Below are positions 1 to 9,011 of a stretch of DNA of 64,000 nucleotides, in pieces. The notes beneath the pieces are model-generated. The model was not told the origin of the DNA and searched no databases. It saw only the letters and a program-made list of their open reading frames with translations. Source of the stretch: Kordia algicida (GTDB lineage Bacteria > Bacteroidota > Bacteroidia > Flavobacteriales > Flavobacteriaceae); NCBI RefSeq assembly GCF_051013375.1, contig NZ_CP142125.1; one strand, given 5' to 3'. Position numbers and translations under genes: made by a program. Within the stretch, counting starts at the first letter, position 1, and every line of letters starts with the position of its first letter.

Positions 1-62
1 ACAATAAAAATTAGTTTGACTAGATTATGGGGGTAATTTAGATTTAAGCAATTATTTTTTAA

Positions 63-91
63 GCGCCATGAGTATGATGGCGTTTTTTTTG
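63..91 (+). terminator. Rho-independent terminator
   Basis: A perfect 6-bp stem (CGCCAT at 64-69 with ATGGCG at 77-82) is followed by eight T. It ends a gene that lies upstream of the window. Confidence 0.75.
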
Positions 92-445
92 TCTATAATT
101 TTCAATCACTTTAGTTGTATCATAAGTATTGTGATTTCCCAAACAAGCGAATTCTAATCTAAAAAGGTTTTATTCAAAAAACAAAACAGTACTTACAAAT
201 TTACTTGTACACTACCATTCATAAATACGAATAGCTACATTGAATCAATTTCGTATCAACAAATGATATATTACACTAAACAAAAAACATTTTTAAATGA
301 TATATTTGATACTTTAGCAAGTTCAGTATACAAAACCAAAGCTGTTTACAAAAAGCTTGTCGAAATCAACCATCATAATTCATAATTCATAACTCATAAC
401 TCTTAATTCATAATTCTTAATTCATAATTCTTAATTAAAAAAAAC
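92..445. other. Gene-free stretch upstream of cutC
   Basis: I see no reading frame with coding character here. The last part (about 374-437) is a run of short imperfect direct repeats built on CATAATTC, CATAACTC and TTAATT, ending just before the cutC start codon. A similar low-complexity stretch lies in the spacer between the two tRNA genes near 45.95-46.0 kb. No clear promoter was found. Confidence 0.6.
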
Positions 446-1170
446 ATGCTCCTAGAAATCTGCGCTAACTCTTATGAATCTGCTATCAATGCCCAAAAAG
501 CGGCGCACATCGCATTGAATTGTGTTCCGAATTGGCAGTTGGCGGCATTACACCTTCTTACGGATTGCTCAAAAAAGTAATGAGCGATGTAAAAATTCCT
601 GTGCATGTATTAATTCGCCCAAGAAGTGGCGATTTTACCTATTCTCGTAGTGAATTTGACATTATGAAGGAGAATATTCTCTTGTGTAAAGAATTAGGCT
701 GCGCCGGAATCGTTTCAGGAATTTTACAACAAGACCAAACGATTGATACGGAACGTACAAAAGAACTTATGGAACTTGCCAAACCGATGACATTCACCTT
801 TCATCGTGGTTTTGATTGGGTTCCAAATCCGCTAGAAGCGATATTAGAATTGGCAGTTTTGGGCGTAGATCGCGTGTTGACTTCTGGACAAGCAGAAAGT
901 GCCGAAAAAGGTATTTTACTTTTACAAGAATTACAAGAACTCACTGAAAATGAATTCATTATTATGCCTGGTGGCGGAATCAATCCGAGCAATGCCTATC
1001 TCTTTAAAGAAAGTGGTTTTCAGGAAATTCACGCTTCTGCAACAAGCATTCATCAATCCATCAACATTCCAAAAATTAGCATGAACAGTACCAAACTGTT
1101 TAATGAAACGCGTATTGCGACTTCCAACAAAGAAAAAATTCAACAAATTTTAGAACGCATCAATTCATGA
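446..1170 (+). pseudogene. cutC: Copper homeostasis protein CutC, frameshifted near its 5' end
   Basis: CutC is a cytoplasmic TIM-barrel protein linked to copper handling; its exact reaction is unsettled. From ATG 446 the sequence reads MLLEICANSYESAINAQKA, the normal CutC start. At bases 500-504 the frame breaks, and the rest (HRIELCSELAVGGITPSYG onward, about 220 residues) continues one frame over. Restoring one G in the GCGGC at 500-504 gives the family motif KAGAHRIEL and a normal length of about 240 residues. So one base is missing, by mutation or sequencing error. A TTG at 520 could start a shortened product, but that would lack the first barrel strand. The stop overlaps the next gene by 4 bp (ATGA), so the two are probably co-transcribed. 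Confidence 0.88.
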
Positions 1171-3701
1171 ACCTAAAACACTTTTACATACTTCTGGCAA
1201 TCGCCATACTCTTTAATAGTTGCGCAAAAGACGACCGACCAACGGTAGTAAACATTCATCAAGGCTGGGAATTTAAACAACAAACCGATACAACTTGGAA
1301 TTCAGCAACCGTTCCCGGGAATGTATACTCTGATTTATTAGCTCATAATAAAATTCCAGATCCGTTTATAGGTTCAAACGAACTCAATGTACAATGGGTT
1401 CCTACGAAAAATTGGGAATACCAAACTACATTAAATCTTGATGAAAAAACTTTAGAAAAATCACATATCGAACTTACGTTTGAAGGTTTGGATACCTACG
1501 CAACCATTTACCTCAACGATTCATTACTAGGAAAAACAGACAATGCCTTCCGAACTTGGAAATTTAACATTAAAAACCTAGCAAAAGCCAACAATTCATT
1601 GCGAATTGAATTCCAAAAAACCAGTACTCACGAAGAAAAAGAAGCGGCTAAACTCGATTATGTATTGCCACCTGGCGCACGAGTTTTTACTAGAAAAGCA
1701 CAATTTCAATACGGTTGGGATTGGGGACCAATTATTAATACCTCAGGAATTTGGAAACCAATCAAAATTACTTCATGGAACAATATGCGATTGCAAGATG
1801 TGCATTTTAAACAAGAAACACTTACAGATTCGCTCGCTCAACTCAGCGTTTTATATACGATTTCGTCAGATGAAGCAGTAGAAGAAACAAGCTTTGAAAT
1901 AAAATATGACAATACCACACATACGGTAAAATCGCCTGTTAAAAAAGGAACACATACGTATGCGACCAATCTTCAAATAAAAAATCCGCAACGCTGGTGG
2001 ACACATAATTTGGGCGAACCGTATTTGTATAATTTTGACATTACATTAAAAGAAGGAAAACATTTAAAAGCACAGCAAACAGCAAAAATTGGATTGCGAA
2101 CCATCAAACTCATTCGAGAAAAAGACGAAAAAGGAGAAACATTCTATTTTAAACTCAATGGCATTCCTGTGTTTATGAAAGGTGCCAATTACATTCCGCA
2201 ACACAGCATGCAAGACAAAGTAACAGATGCGCATTACGAAAAGCTCTTAAACGATGTTGTAGACGCCAATATGAACATGTTGCGCGTTTGGGGCGGCGGT
2301 ATTTATGAAAACGATATTTTTTACGAATTATGTGATGAAAAAGGAATATTGGTGTGGCAAGATTTTATGTTTGCTTGCGCGATGTATCCTGGAGACAAGG
2401 CATTTTTAAAAAACATAGAGCAAGAAGCAATCGATCAAGTAAAACGACTTCGCAATCATGCTTCAATTGCGTTGTGGTGCGGAAACAATGAAAACAATGA
2501 AGCTTGGCATCGTTGGGGCTGGCAAGCGGATAAAACGGAAGCACAAAAAGAAGAAATCTGGAATAGTTATTTGGCGGTTTTTGATCGTATTTTGCCAAAA
2601 ACTGTGGCAAAACTAAATCCTGAGATTGATTATTGGGAAAGTTCGCCGAGCTACGGACGTGGAGACAAAAGATTTCAATTTGAAGGTGATGCACACGATT
2701 GGGGCGTTTGGCACGATGCATATCCATTTGAACGTTTTGAAGAAAAAGTACCGCGTTTTATGAGCGAATTCGGTTTTCAGTCATTTCCATCGTATGAAGC
2801 TATTCGCATGTTTACACAAGAAGATAGTATCAGTATCAATCACGATAGTTACATAACACATCAAAAACATCCGAGAGGTTTCAAGCTGATTCGGGAATAT
2901 ATGGAACGTGATTATCCTGTGCCGACTTCGGGAGACGATTATGTATATATGAGTCAATTAACGCAAGCCAAAGGAATGACTTTAGGAATGGAAGCACAAC
3001 GCCGCGCCATGCCGTATTGTATGGGAAGTTTGTATTGGCAGTTGAACGATTGCTGGCCTGTTGTTTCATGGTCGAGCATAGATTTTATAGGAAATTGGAA
3101 AGCCTTGCATTATAAAGCTAAAAAATCTTTTGAAGATGTCTTGATTTCTTCTGTAGTGGAAAATGATACCATAAAAACCTATATCGTTTCTGATAAACTA
3201 GCGCCATTAAAAGGTGATTTCTTTTTGGACTTTGTAGATTTTAACGGAAAAAACATTCACAATGTACAACAACGATTAACCATTGCGCCAAATACGAGTC
3301 AATTGGTAGCGCGAACTCCTGTAGCACACATCAAAATAGCTCCAAGTGCCTATGTGATGCGCGGAACATTCACGTCAAATTCAAGTTCAAGTTCAGATTC
3401 AATTTCAAACACAACTTCTTCCCTATTCTATGTGACTCGACCAAAAGATTTAAAATTATCGCCGCAAGACGTTTCCACGGAAGTGACAAAAACCGAAACA
3501 GGATTTACCATTGAACTTTCTGCCAAAACCTTGCAAAAAGACGTTTTCCTTTACACAAAAGCCAAAGGACATTTTTCAGATAATTTCTTTGATATTTTGC
3601 CAAATCAAACGATTACCATTACTTTTAAAACCGAAGCATCTGCTATTGATGATTTAGCAATAAAAACGCTGAATGGAATTCAAGAAAAACTATCTTTATA
3701 A
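1167..3701 (+). CDS. Beta-mannosidase, glycoside hydrolase family 2, lipoprotein
   Basis: Retaining exo-beta-mannosidase that removes terminal beta-mannose from manno-oligosaccharides or glycans. The signal peptide ends in a lipobox (FNSC, Cys19), so it is a periplasmic or surface lipoprotein. The order is an N-terminal jelly roll (about 30-200), an immunoglobulin-like domain, the TIM barrel (about 310-650) and C-terminal beta domains. The acid/base is Glu442 in WCGNNENNEAW and the nucleophile is Glu534 in RFMSEFGFQ; their spacing of 92 fits known family members. The 844-residue length is normal. It overlaps the frameshifted cutC by 4 bp and is followed at 2 bp by the lipoprotein at 3704. A Ser-rich low-complexity segment lies near residues 735-755. 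GH2 mannosidase is preferred over galactosidase because of the N-E-N-N-E-A-W motif. Confidence 0.9.
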   Translation: MNLKHFYILLAIAILFNSCAKDDRPTVVNIHQGWEFKQQTDTTWNSATVPGNVYSDLLAHNKIPDPFIGSNELNVQWVPTKNWEYQTTLNLDEKTLEKSHIELTFEGLDTYATIYLNDSLLGKTDNAFRTWKFNIKNLAKANNSLRIEFQKTSTHEEKEAAKLDYVLPPGARVFTRKAQFQYGWDWGPIINTSGIWKPIKITSWNNMRLQDVHFKQETLTDSLAQLSVLYTISSDEAVEETSFEIKYDNTTHTVKSPVKKGTHTYATNLQIKNPQRWWTHNLGEPYLYNFDITLKEGKHLKAQQTAKIGLRTIKLIREKDEKGETFYFKLNGIPVFMKGANYIPQHSMQDKVTDAHYEKLLNDVVDANMNMLRVWGGGIYENDIFYELCDEKGILVWQDFMFACAMYPGDKAFLKNIEQEAIDQVKRLRNHASIALWCGNNENNEAWHRWGWQADKTEAQKEEIWNSYLAVFDRILPKTVAKLNPEIDYWESSPSYGRGDKRFQFEGDAHDWGVWHDAYPFERFEEKVPRFMSEFGFQSFPSYEAIRMFTQEDSISINHDSYITHQKHPRGFKLIREYMERDYPVPTSGDDYVYMSQLTQAKGMTLGMEAQRRAMPYCMGSLYWQLNDCWPVVSWSSIDFIGNWKALHYKAKKSFEDVLISSVVENDTIKTYIVSDKLAPLKGDFFLDFVDFNGKNIHNVQQRLTIAPNTSQLVARTPVAHIKIAPSAYVMRGTFTSNSSSSSDSISNTTSSLFYVTRPKDLKLSPQDVSTEVTKTETGFTIELSAKTLQKDVFLYTKAKGHFSDNFFDILPNQTITITFKTEASAIDDLAIKTLNGIQEKLSL

Positions 3702-3703
3702 AC

Positions 3704-4204
3704 ATGAAAAAATCAATCTATATTCTAGCTTTCGTTGTGGTTTCAACAATCATTAGTTGTACTTCTTCGCAACCAAAACCAGCAGAACTAGTTGGAAAAC
3801 ATACGTTTGAATTGCTACAAAAAATGCAAACCATTTCACAAGCCGATTTTAATAAACACTTTATTTCGCTTGAAGAATTGCGCGTGTTTGCAAAAGATAC
3901 TGCAATCAAAGAAACGTTTCGAAATGCTGTCACAAAAGTTTCTCAAGAAACACACGATAAAAAATTACAACAAGCCTATGAAATGATTAAAGAATCGGGC
4001 GAGCGTCATACTATTGATTGGAAAACAATCACATTTAAAGAATATGTGTATCAAACACGCGCCGACAGCGGCATTCTGTTTCATGATGGTTATGTGGTTT
4101 TTGTAAATAACGAAAAAGAGTATGTGGCAAAAATAATTTCGTTTGCAGTTAATGATAAACAACGCTTGTATAGTTTGGCAAATTTTGAACCTGTTAGAAA
4201 GTAA
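3704..4204 (+). CDS. Lipoprotein of unknown function, tandem paralogue 1
   Basis: A 166-residue lipoprotein with a short signal peptide and lipobox (IISC, Cys19). It shares a pattern with the next two genes: VGKH, then a short hydrophobic helix, an acidic/hydroxyl turn, and a second helix starting near LEEL. The gene begins 2 bp after the mannosidase stop and ends 6 bp before the next paralogue, so the set looks like one transcript. No catalytic motif or known domain was recognised. It could be a small solute-binding or envelope-associated protein; the function is unknown. Confidence 0.85.
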   Translation: MKKSIYILAFVVVSTIISCTSSQPKPAELVGKHTFELLQKMQTISQADFNKHFISLEELRVFAKDTAIKETFRNAVTKVSQETHDKKLQQAYEMIKESGERHTIDWKTITFKEYVYQTRADSGILFHDGYVVFVNNEKEYVAKIISFAVNDKQRLYSLANFEPVRK

Positions 4205-4210
4205 ATCAAC

Positions 4211-4726
4211 ATGAAAAAAATCAGCTTCTTACTTATTGCTTTCATCTTGTGGTTTTCCTTCAGTGCTTGCGAGTCGCCTAAAAACATTCCACAAAAATAC
4301 GTTGGCAAACATGTATTCGACATTCTAACGACGTTAGATACGCTTGATAAAGAAGCATTTCGCACACATTTTATAACCTTGGATGAAATTAAAAATGTGC
4401 TTGAAGAAGTAGCAGTTAGTGATGAATTTAGAGATAAAGCTTCAACAATGGACGTTGATACATACAACAAGGATATTGACAGAATTTACCATGATATTAC
4501 ACAAGAAGCGATTGATAATTATGTGCATTTAAGTCAAATTGAATACCTTGATTACGAATACAAAGCCACTCAAAATAATTCCATGATTGGATATACAGGA
4601 ACTTTATATTTTAAAGCAAACAATCAAACATACAGAATAAAAGTCTATTCGATGGAATTTGATGATGCGTTTGGTTTATTAGGTTTGGGAAGACTCAAAC
4701 GTGAAGAAGAACGAACATTTGAGTGA
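4211..4726 (+). CDS. Lipoprotein of unknown function, tandem paralogue 2
   Basis: A 171-residue lipoprotein (lipobox FSAC, Cys20). It carries VGKHVFDIL followed by TLDEIKNV, aligned with the same elements in its two neighbours. A weakly conserved region near residues 110-125 (IEYLDYEYKA) matches TFKEYVYQT in paralogue 1 and TYEDYTFEE in paralogue 3. Function unknown. Divergence between the copies is high, so the duplication is old. Confidence 0.85.
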   Translation: MKKISFLLIAFILWFSFSACESPKNIPQKYVGKHVFDILTTLDTLDKEAFRTHFITLDEIKNVLEEVAVSDEFRDKASTMDVDTYNKDIDRIYHDITQEAIDNYVHLSQIEYLDYEYKATQNNSMIGYTGTLYFKANNQTYRIKVYSMEFDDAFGLLGLGRLKREEERTFE

Positions 4727-4786
4727 ATCCCGTACCGATTCTTTCGTGAATTGTTATATCTTTAAGCACTTATCAAAACCAAATCC

Positions 4787-5296
4787 ATGAAAAAAGCACA
4801 TCACATCTTTACTCTTTTAATTGTTTCTGTATTATTTATTTCCTGTGAAAATTCGACTACTATTAAAAAACCTGAAGATGTCGGAAAACATGCCATGACC
4901 ATTTTAAAAAAAATGGACAAACTATCTAAAGAAGAATATATAAAAGCACTTTTTACGCTTGAAGATGTAAAAGCGTTTGGAAAAGAAAATGCCGATAAAA
5001 TCAGTGAAAGAGGATTAAAAGAAATTGAAGATTTAACTCCAGAAAAATACAATGCTAACATGGAAAGAACTTTTAATAAACTAAAAGAATCTGCTGATAA
5101 ATATGGGATTGTTTGGAAAGATATTACTTATGAAGATTACACTTTTGAAGAACGTGAGCAAGACAATATTAAAGGTACGAGAGGTACATTAAGCTTCAAA
5201 CATGACGACAAACCGTATACGATTAGATTATCTGCCCTAATTATGAAAGACAAAAGTTACAAACTTATCGGAATGAGCGGATTTCGAGAGAACTAA
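4787..5296 (+). CDS. Lipoprotein of unknown function, tandem paralogue 3
   Basis: A 169-residue lipoprotein (lipobox FISC, Cys20) with VGKHAMTIL and TLEDVKAF, the third member of the tandem family. A 60-bp gap separates it from paralogue 2, so it may have its own promoter; none was clear by eye. Its stop codon overlaps the stop region of the convergent LOG gene by 4 bp, which leaves no room for a separate terminator. Confidence 0.85.
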   Translation: MKKAHHIFTLLIVSVLFISCENSTTIKKPEDVGKHAMTILKKMDKLSKEEYIKALFTLEDVKAFGKENADKISERGLKEIEDLTPEKYNANMERTFNKLKESADKYGIVWKDITYEDYTFEEREQDNIKGTRGTLSFKHDDKPYTIRLSALIMKDKSYKLIGMSGFREN

Positions 5297-5865
5297 TTTG
5301 TAATCCATTTTGGCGTTGTTTTTGGAACAAAATTTCGCATGCGTTCCAACAACTTTTGAATGTCTTTTTCAATAATCAACAGTTCGAAATTTTGTTCTTT
5401 GAGCAGTCCTTTTTGCATCATGGTTTGCATCATAGCAATGAGTTCATCGTAATAACCGTTGCTGTTTAAAATTGCTACAGGATGTGCTATTTGTGCCAAT
5501 TGTAAAGCGGTAGTCACTTCAAAAAGTTCTTCTAAAGTGCCGAATCCGCCAGGAAGTGCAATAAAACCTTCTGAGAGTTCAATCATTTTCATCTTACGTT
5601 CCACCATGGTTTGCGTGGTATACAACTTTGTAAGTCCTGTATGTTCAATTTCTTTTCGTTTTAAAAACTGCGGAATCACGCCAATGACGTTTCCGCCATG
5701 TTCCAATACTGCATTTGCAACCGTTCCCATAATTCCTATTTGCGATCCGCCATAAACTAAGGTTATGTTTTGAGCTGCGAAAGCCTTTCCAAGCTCAAAA
5801 GCATCTTTAACGATTTTCGGATCGTTTCCTAAACTACTTCCACAATATACGGCGATGGTTTTCAT
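5293..5865 (-). CDS. LOG-family protein (putative nucleoside 5'-monophosphate phosphoribohydrolase)
   Basis: The Rossmann-fold LOG/TIGR00730 family hydrolyses nucleoside monophosphates, including cytokinin riboside 5'-monophosphate, to base plus ribose 5-phosphate. The signature PGGFGTLEE lies at residues 105-113, and the Arg90-Lys91 pair in MVERKMKM matches the family's substrate-binding helix. The N-terminal VYCGSS and YGGS loops are also present. The length of 190 residues is normal. The protein has no signal peptide and is cytoplasmic. Many relatives are misnamed lysine decarboxylase. The true bacterial substrate is not shown by sequence. Confidence 0.9.
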   Translation of the reverse strand: MKTIAVYCGSSLGNDPKIVKDAFELGKAFAAQNITLVYGGSQIGIMGTVANAVLEHGGNVIGVIPQFLKRKEIEHTGLTKLYTTQTMVERKMKMIELSEGFIALPGGFGTLEELFEVTTALQLAQIAHPVAILNSNGYYDELIAMMQTMMQKGLLKEQNFELLIIEKDIQKLLERMRNFVPKTTPKWITN

Positions 5866-6184
5866 TTTGTTTGGTTGTGTTTTGTGTTTTCATCTCGACT
5901 GCGCTCGATGGGACAGTTTTTTTTGTTTTTTGTTTGTAAAACTACTTACTTTTTAATAAACACTATGATTTGTCTTTGCGAGATAAAATCGTGGCAATCT
6001 TTGGCTTCAAATAGAAATTATTTACTATGATAAACAGACTACCACGTCGTAAACTCCTCGTAGTGACGTTTCTGATATTCTTTAAAGTTAATCTGTTTAC
6101 ACTTTACATTAAATTAACTCAAAATATACTTCGAAACTTCTCAATACTCAATACTAATACCTCAAAACTAATATCTCAAAACTA
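5866..6184. repeat. Gene-free stretch with dispersed repeats
   Basis: Three repeat types lie here. Bases 5892-5915 (ATCTCGACT, then a spacer ending GGGACA) recur in degraded form at 7175-7198. Bases about 5971-6065 form a long imperfect inverted repeat: the arm from CTTTGCGAG to GTGGCAATCT is complementary to the arm from AGACTACCACG to CGTAGTGACG. Bases about 6118-6184 (GAAACTTCTCAATACT and variants) match the second half of the 155-bp tandem repeat at 54.2-54.8 kb. No gene was seen. Confidence 0.6.
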
Positions 6185-7054
6185 CTACAACATACACGCA
6201 ATCATTCGGTCAACACCAAAAGTATCTCCATGTAATTCGATAGTTGAGAAATCTTTTTCTTCCATTAATTCCATCATTTCCTTTCCTAAATATTGATTGA
6301 TTTCAAAATACAGACTTCCGTTTTTCACCAAATGTGCTTTTGCAAGATCGGCAATTTTATCATAAAAAATCAACGGATTTTTATCTTCGACAAATAATGC
6401 AGTTTCAGGTTCGTAGTCTAAAACATTTTTACGCATCGCTGCTTTTTCTAAATTTCGCACATACGGCGGATTGGACACAATAATGTCAAAATATTTTTTC
6501 TCGCTAAATATATTTAAATCTTCCAAAGACAATACATCAGCCTTTACAAATTCGACAGAAACATCATTGTTTTCTGCGTTTTTACGTGCAACTTTTAACG
6601 CTTCCGCAGAAATATCAATAGCAAAAATGTTAGCATCAGGAAGATTTTTTTTCAATGCAATTGGAATGCAGCCGCTTCCCGTACCAATATCTAAAATTCG
6701 GAGATTTTTACTTTTGGAACTATACTTTATATTTTCTAAAATTAACGCTACCAATTCCTCTGTTTCAGGTCGTGGAATTAAAGTGTGTTCGTTCACAATA
6801 AAATCTAAACCAAAAAAATGTGCTTTCCCAAGAATATGCTGAATTGGTTTTTCGAGTTTTAATTCGCTTAACGCTTGAAACATTGGTGTTTCTTGTTCTT
6901 TCGAAATCGTAAACTCAGGATCTAACGCCAAGGTAAAACGTTCCAAATTAAAATATGCTTCTGTAAGCATAAAGAAGAAACTATCTACTTCGTTCTTTCC
7001 GAATGTATCATCTAATTCTTGATGAAATATGTGTTGTATGTCTTTTAATTTCAA
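6185..7054 (-). CDS. prmC: Peptide chain release factor N5-glutamine methyltransferase
   Basis: Methylates the Gln of the GGQ motif in release factors RF1 and RF2 using S-adenosylmethionine, in the cytoplasm. The N-terminal helical domain covers about residues 1-95. The SAM-binding loop is DIGTGSGCI (about 122-130), and the catalytic NPPY is at 195-198. Length 289 is normal. The start ATG is at 7054, followed upstream by a T12 tract. The gene stands alone; both flanks are repeat-rich gene-free DNA. Confidence 0.95.
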   Translation of the reverse strand: MKLKDIQHIFHQELDDTFGKNEVDSFFFMLTEAYFNLERFTLALDPEFTISKEQETPMFQALSELKLEKPIQHILGKAHFFGLDFIVNEHTLIPRPETEELVALILENIKYSSKSKNLRILDIGTGSGCIPIALKKNLPDANIFAIDISAEALKVARKNAENNDVSVEFVKADVLSLEDLNIFSEKKYFDIIVSNPPYVRNLEKAAMRKNVLDYEPETALFVEDKNPLIFYDKIADLAKAHLVKNGSLYFEINQYLGKEMMELMEEKDFSTIELHGDTFGVDRMIACML

Positions 7055-7274
7055 GGGGTTTCAGGTTTTTTTTTTTTGATTTCAAGGAAGTACAATTTCG
7101 CTTCGAAAGTAATTAAAAATTCAACATTTAGCATTTAAACTATATTAATTCTAATCTGTTTTGATTTCAAAGCTATCTCGACTATGTTCAATATGACATT
7201 TGAAACAACACTAATCCCTAATACCAAATTCCTATTCCCTAATTAATACCTAGAAAGCAAAGCAATTTCAAATC
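7055..7274. repeat. Gene-free stretch with a degraded dispersed element
   Basis: AT-rich, no reading frame of note. Bases 7175-7198 are a degraded second copy of the element at 5892-5915, sharing ATCTCGACT and the GACA end. The last part (about 7205-7255) is low-complexity sequence of CTAAT/CCTAATACC type. Confidence 0.45.
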
Positions 7275-7754
7275 CTACTCCAATTCCTTCAACATCCAAA
7301 CATCACAAGAATAATGACCTGTTTTTCCCAAAGGTTTGTCTAAATGTTTGAATCCGAACAGTTCGTAAATATGAATGGCTGCTTTAAATTTTGGGGATGA
7401 TTCTAAGTAACATTGCGCATATCCAAATTCTTTTGCGGTTTGTAAACACTTTTCAAATAGCAACTTTCCGTAGCCTTTTCCACGAGTTTTCTTTAAAAAA
7501 TACATTTTTTGCAGTTCACAAACATTCGTAGTATTGTCACGCAATCCTTTGATTCCTGCACCACCAACAACTTCGCCATCTTCCTCAATTACATAATACA
7601 CTTCGCGTTCGCCTTGGTAGGCTTCAAACATTGCATCTGTTTCAGCATCTTCATACGCTGTACCAACTTTTGGCATTCCAAACTCAGGAATTGCCAACCG
7701 AATGCACGCTGCTATCGCTGCATTGTCATGTGGTTGTATTTTTCTTATTGTCAT
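7275..7754 (-). CDS. GNAT-family N-acetyltransferase
   Basis: A 159-residue acetyltransferase of the GNAT fold that transfers acetyl from acetyl-CoA to an unknown amine. The acetyl-CoA pyrophosphate loop is TRGKGYGK at about 90-97 (motif A, R/Q-x-x-G-x-G/A). The preceding strand LQKMYFLKK is also typical. The length is normal for a single GNAT domain. It is a single gene, divergent from nothing close. The substrate cannot be told. Confidence 0.88.
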   Translation of the reverse strand: MTIRKIQPHDNAAIAACIRLAIPEFGMPKVGTAYEDAETDAMFEAYQGEREVYYVIEEDGEVVGGAGIKGLRDNTTNVCELQKMYFLKKTRGKGYGKLLFEKCLQTAKEFGYAQCYLESSPKFKAAIHIYELFGFKHLDKPLGKTGHYSCDVWMLKELE

Positions 7755-7811
7755 TTTTTTATTATTGAATGATTCAAAGATTTAAAAATTTTACGCATCC
7801 ATCGCAAAGTT

Positions 7812-8384
7812 CTAACTTATATCAATATCATAATTGCGCAACAAACCATGAATTTCCGATCGTGAGAATTTTGCCTTTTTCAACCGATTTTGTGTTGGAT
7901 CAATTGTGTAGTTTCTGGCAAAACGTACATCTGCTTTTTCTAAATTTGTCTGTTCAAAAATAGCATTTTTTAAATCGCAATCATCAAATACGGCACTTTC
8001 TAAATTTGTCCCTGTGAAATCTGCTTTTTGTAAGTTAGACGTTTTAAAAATTGTTTGTTTCATTGTCAATTCCGCGAAAGCGGTCAATTCCAAATTACAA
8101 TCTTGAAAATTGACTGAAAACATAAAATCATTGCACAAACTAAAATCGATTCCTAACAACTTACAATTTATAAAATTGACTTCGTTAAACGACGTACTTT
8201 TCACTTTTGCATTCGTCATATCGCACGTATCAAACGTACATTCCATAAACGTTACGGTTGCCAAATAAACGTCTTCAAACTTACAGTTGACAAACGTACA
8301 ATTGTCATATTCGCCTTTCGGGAAAGTTTCTTTTGTGTAATCAATTTGTGTAAAAGTTTGATCGTGATAGAATTCTTGACTCAT
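7812..8384 (-). CDS. Pentapeptide-repeat protein
   Basis: A 190-residue protein made of successive five-residue repeats of A(D/N)LXX type with F or L at the centre, for example in KADFTGTNLESAVFDDCDLK (about 120-140). Such repeats fold into a right-handed quadrilateral beta helix. Early coils are rich in Cys and Phe (VNCKFEDVYL, FDTCDMTNAK). Some relatives protect DNA gyrase from quinolones or mimic DNA; no evidence here separates that from other roles. No signal peptide, probably cytoplasmic. Confidence 0.85.
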   Translation of the reverse strand: MSQEFYHDQTFTQIDYTKETFPKGEYDNCTFVNCKFEDVYLATVTFMECTFDTCDMTNAKVKSTSFNEVNFINCKLLGIDFSLCNDFMFSVNFQDCNLELTAFAELTMKQTIFKTSNLQKADFTGTNLESAVFDDCDLKNAIFEQTNLEKADVRFARNYTIDPTQNRLKKAKFSRSEIHGLLRNYDIDIS

Positions 8385-8549
8385 TTTGTGTCTGCTTCAA
8401 ATAGAATTTATGTAGTTTTGCGAGACTGTGAAGATACTAAATTTGGTTGGTTGTTGCGCGTTGTGTTGATCGTTTTTATAAAAACAAATTTCGCTAAACG
8501 AAACTTTATTTAGTTTTTCATCACCATAGGATAAAATCTAATATTTAAA

Positions 8550-9011
8550 ATGAAAAAACTCATCATCATTCCCTTGCTATTGCTTCTTGTAAGCTGTGTT
8601 GTTAAAGAAAAACCATTGTTTGTAAAGGTTGATAATATGCAAGTAGTTTCATCAAGTTTGGACAGTATTGTGCTTACGGCAGATGCTTATTTTTTAAATC
8701 AGAATGATGTTGGTGGAAGCTTGGAAAGTAAAAATATTGATGTGATTATTGATGGAATTCCTGTCGCAAAAATGAGCTCGAAAGTGTTTGACGTTCCCGC
8801 TCGCGATGAATTTACGATTCCGCTAAAAGTCGTTGTTCCGACAAAAGAAGTTTTTGAAAAGAATAAAGGCGGATTGCTTGGCGGAATTCTGAATAGTTTG
8901 GTGAATAAAAAAATGAACGTTCAATATAAAGGTACGATTACGTATACAAAATTTGGTTTTTCATACGATTACGAAGTCGATAGAACCCAAGAAGTTAAAA
9001 TAAAAATATAG
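8550..9011 (+). CDS. LEA type 2-like lipoprotein
   Basis: A 153-residue lipoprotein with a short signal peptide and lipobox (LVSC, Cys16). The body (about 25-153) reads like the LEA14/WHy beta-sandwich: alternating strands VDNMQVVSSSLDSIVLTADA, a conserved N of the FLNQN type, and a regular strand GTITYTKFGFSY near the end. Proteins of this fold are linked to stress or desiccation in plants and occur as small envelope lipoproteins in Bacteroidota. It overlaps ribD by one base (stop TAG with start GTG). Confidence 0.7.
   Translation: MKKLIIIPLLLLLVSCVVKEKPLFVKVDNMQVVSSSLDSIVLTADAYFLNQNDVGGSLESKNIDVIIDGIPVAKMSSKVFDVPARDEFTIPLKVVVPTKEVFEKNKGGLLGGILNSLVNKKMNVQYKGTITYTKFGFSYDYEVDRTQEVKIKI

Noticed and set aside
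371..437. Direct repeats CATAATTC as a CRISPR array
   Set aside because: Units are only about 11-12 bases, lack spacers of constant length, and are low in complexity.
1606..1881. A 91-codon plus-strand frame inside the beta-mannosidase gene
   Set aside because: It is a shadow of the GH2 frame with no start context.
8413..8420. TAGTTTTG word before the LEA-like gene as its promoter
   Set aside because: It lies 130 bp before the ATG and has no -33 box; such 8-mers occur by chance.
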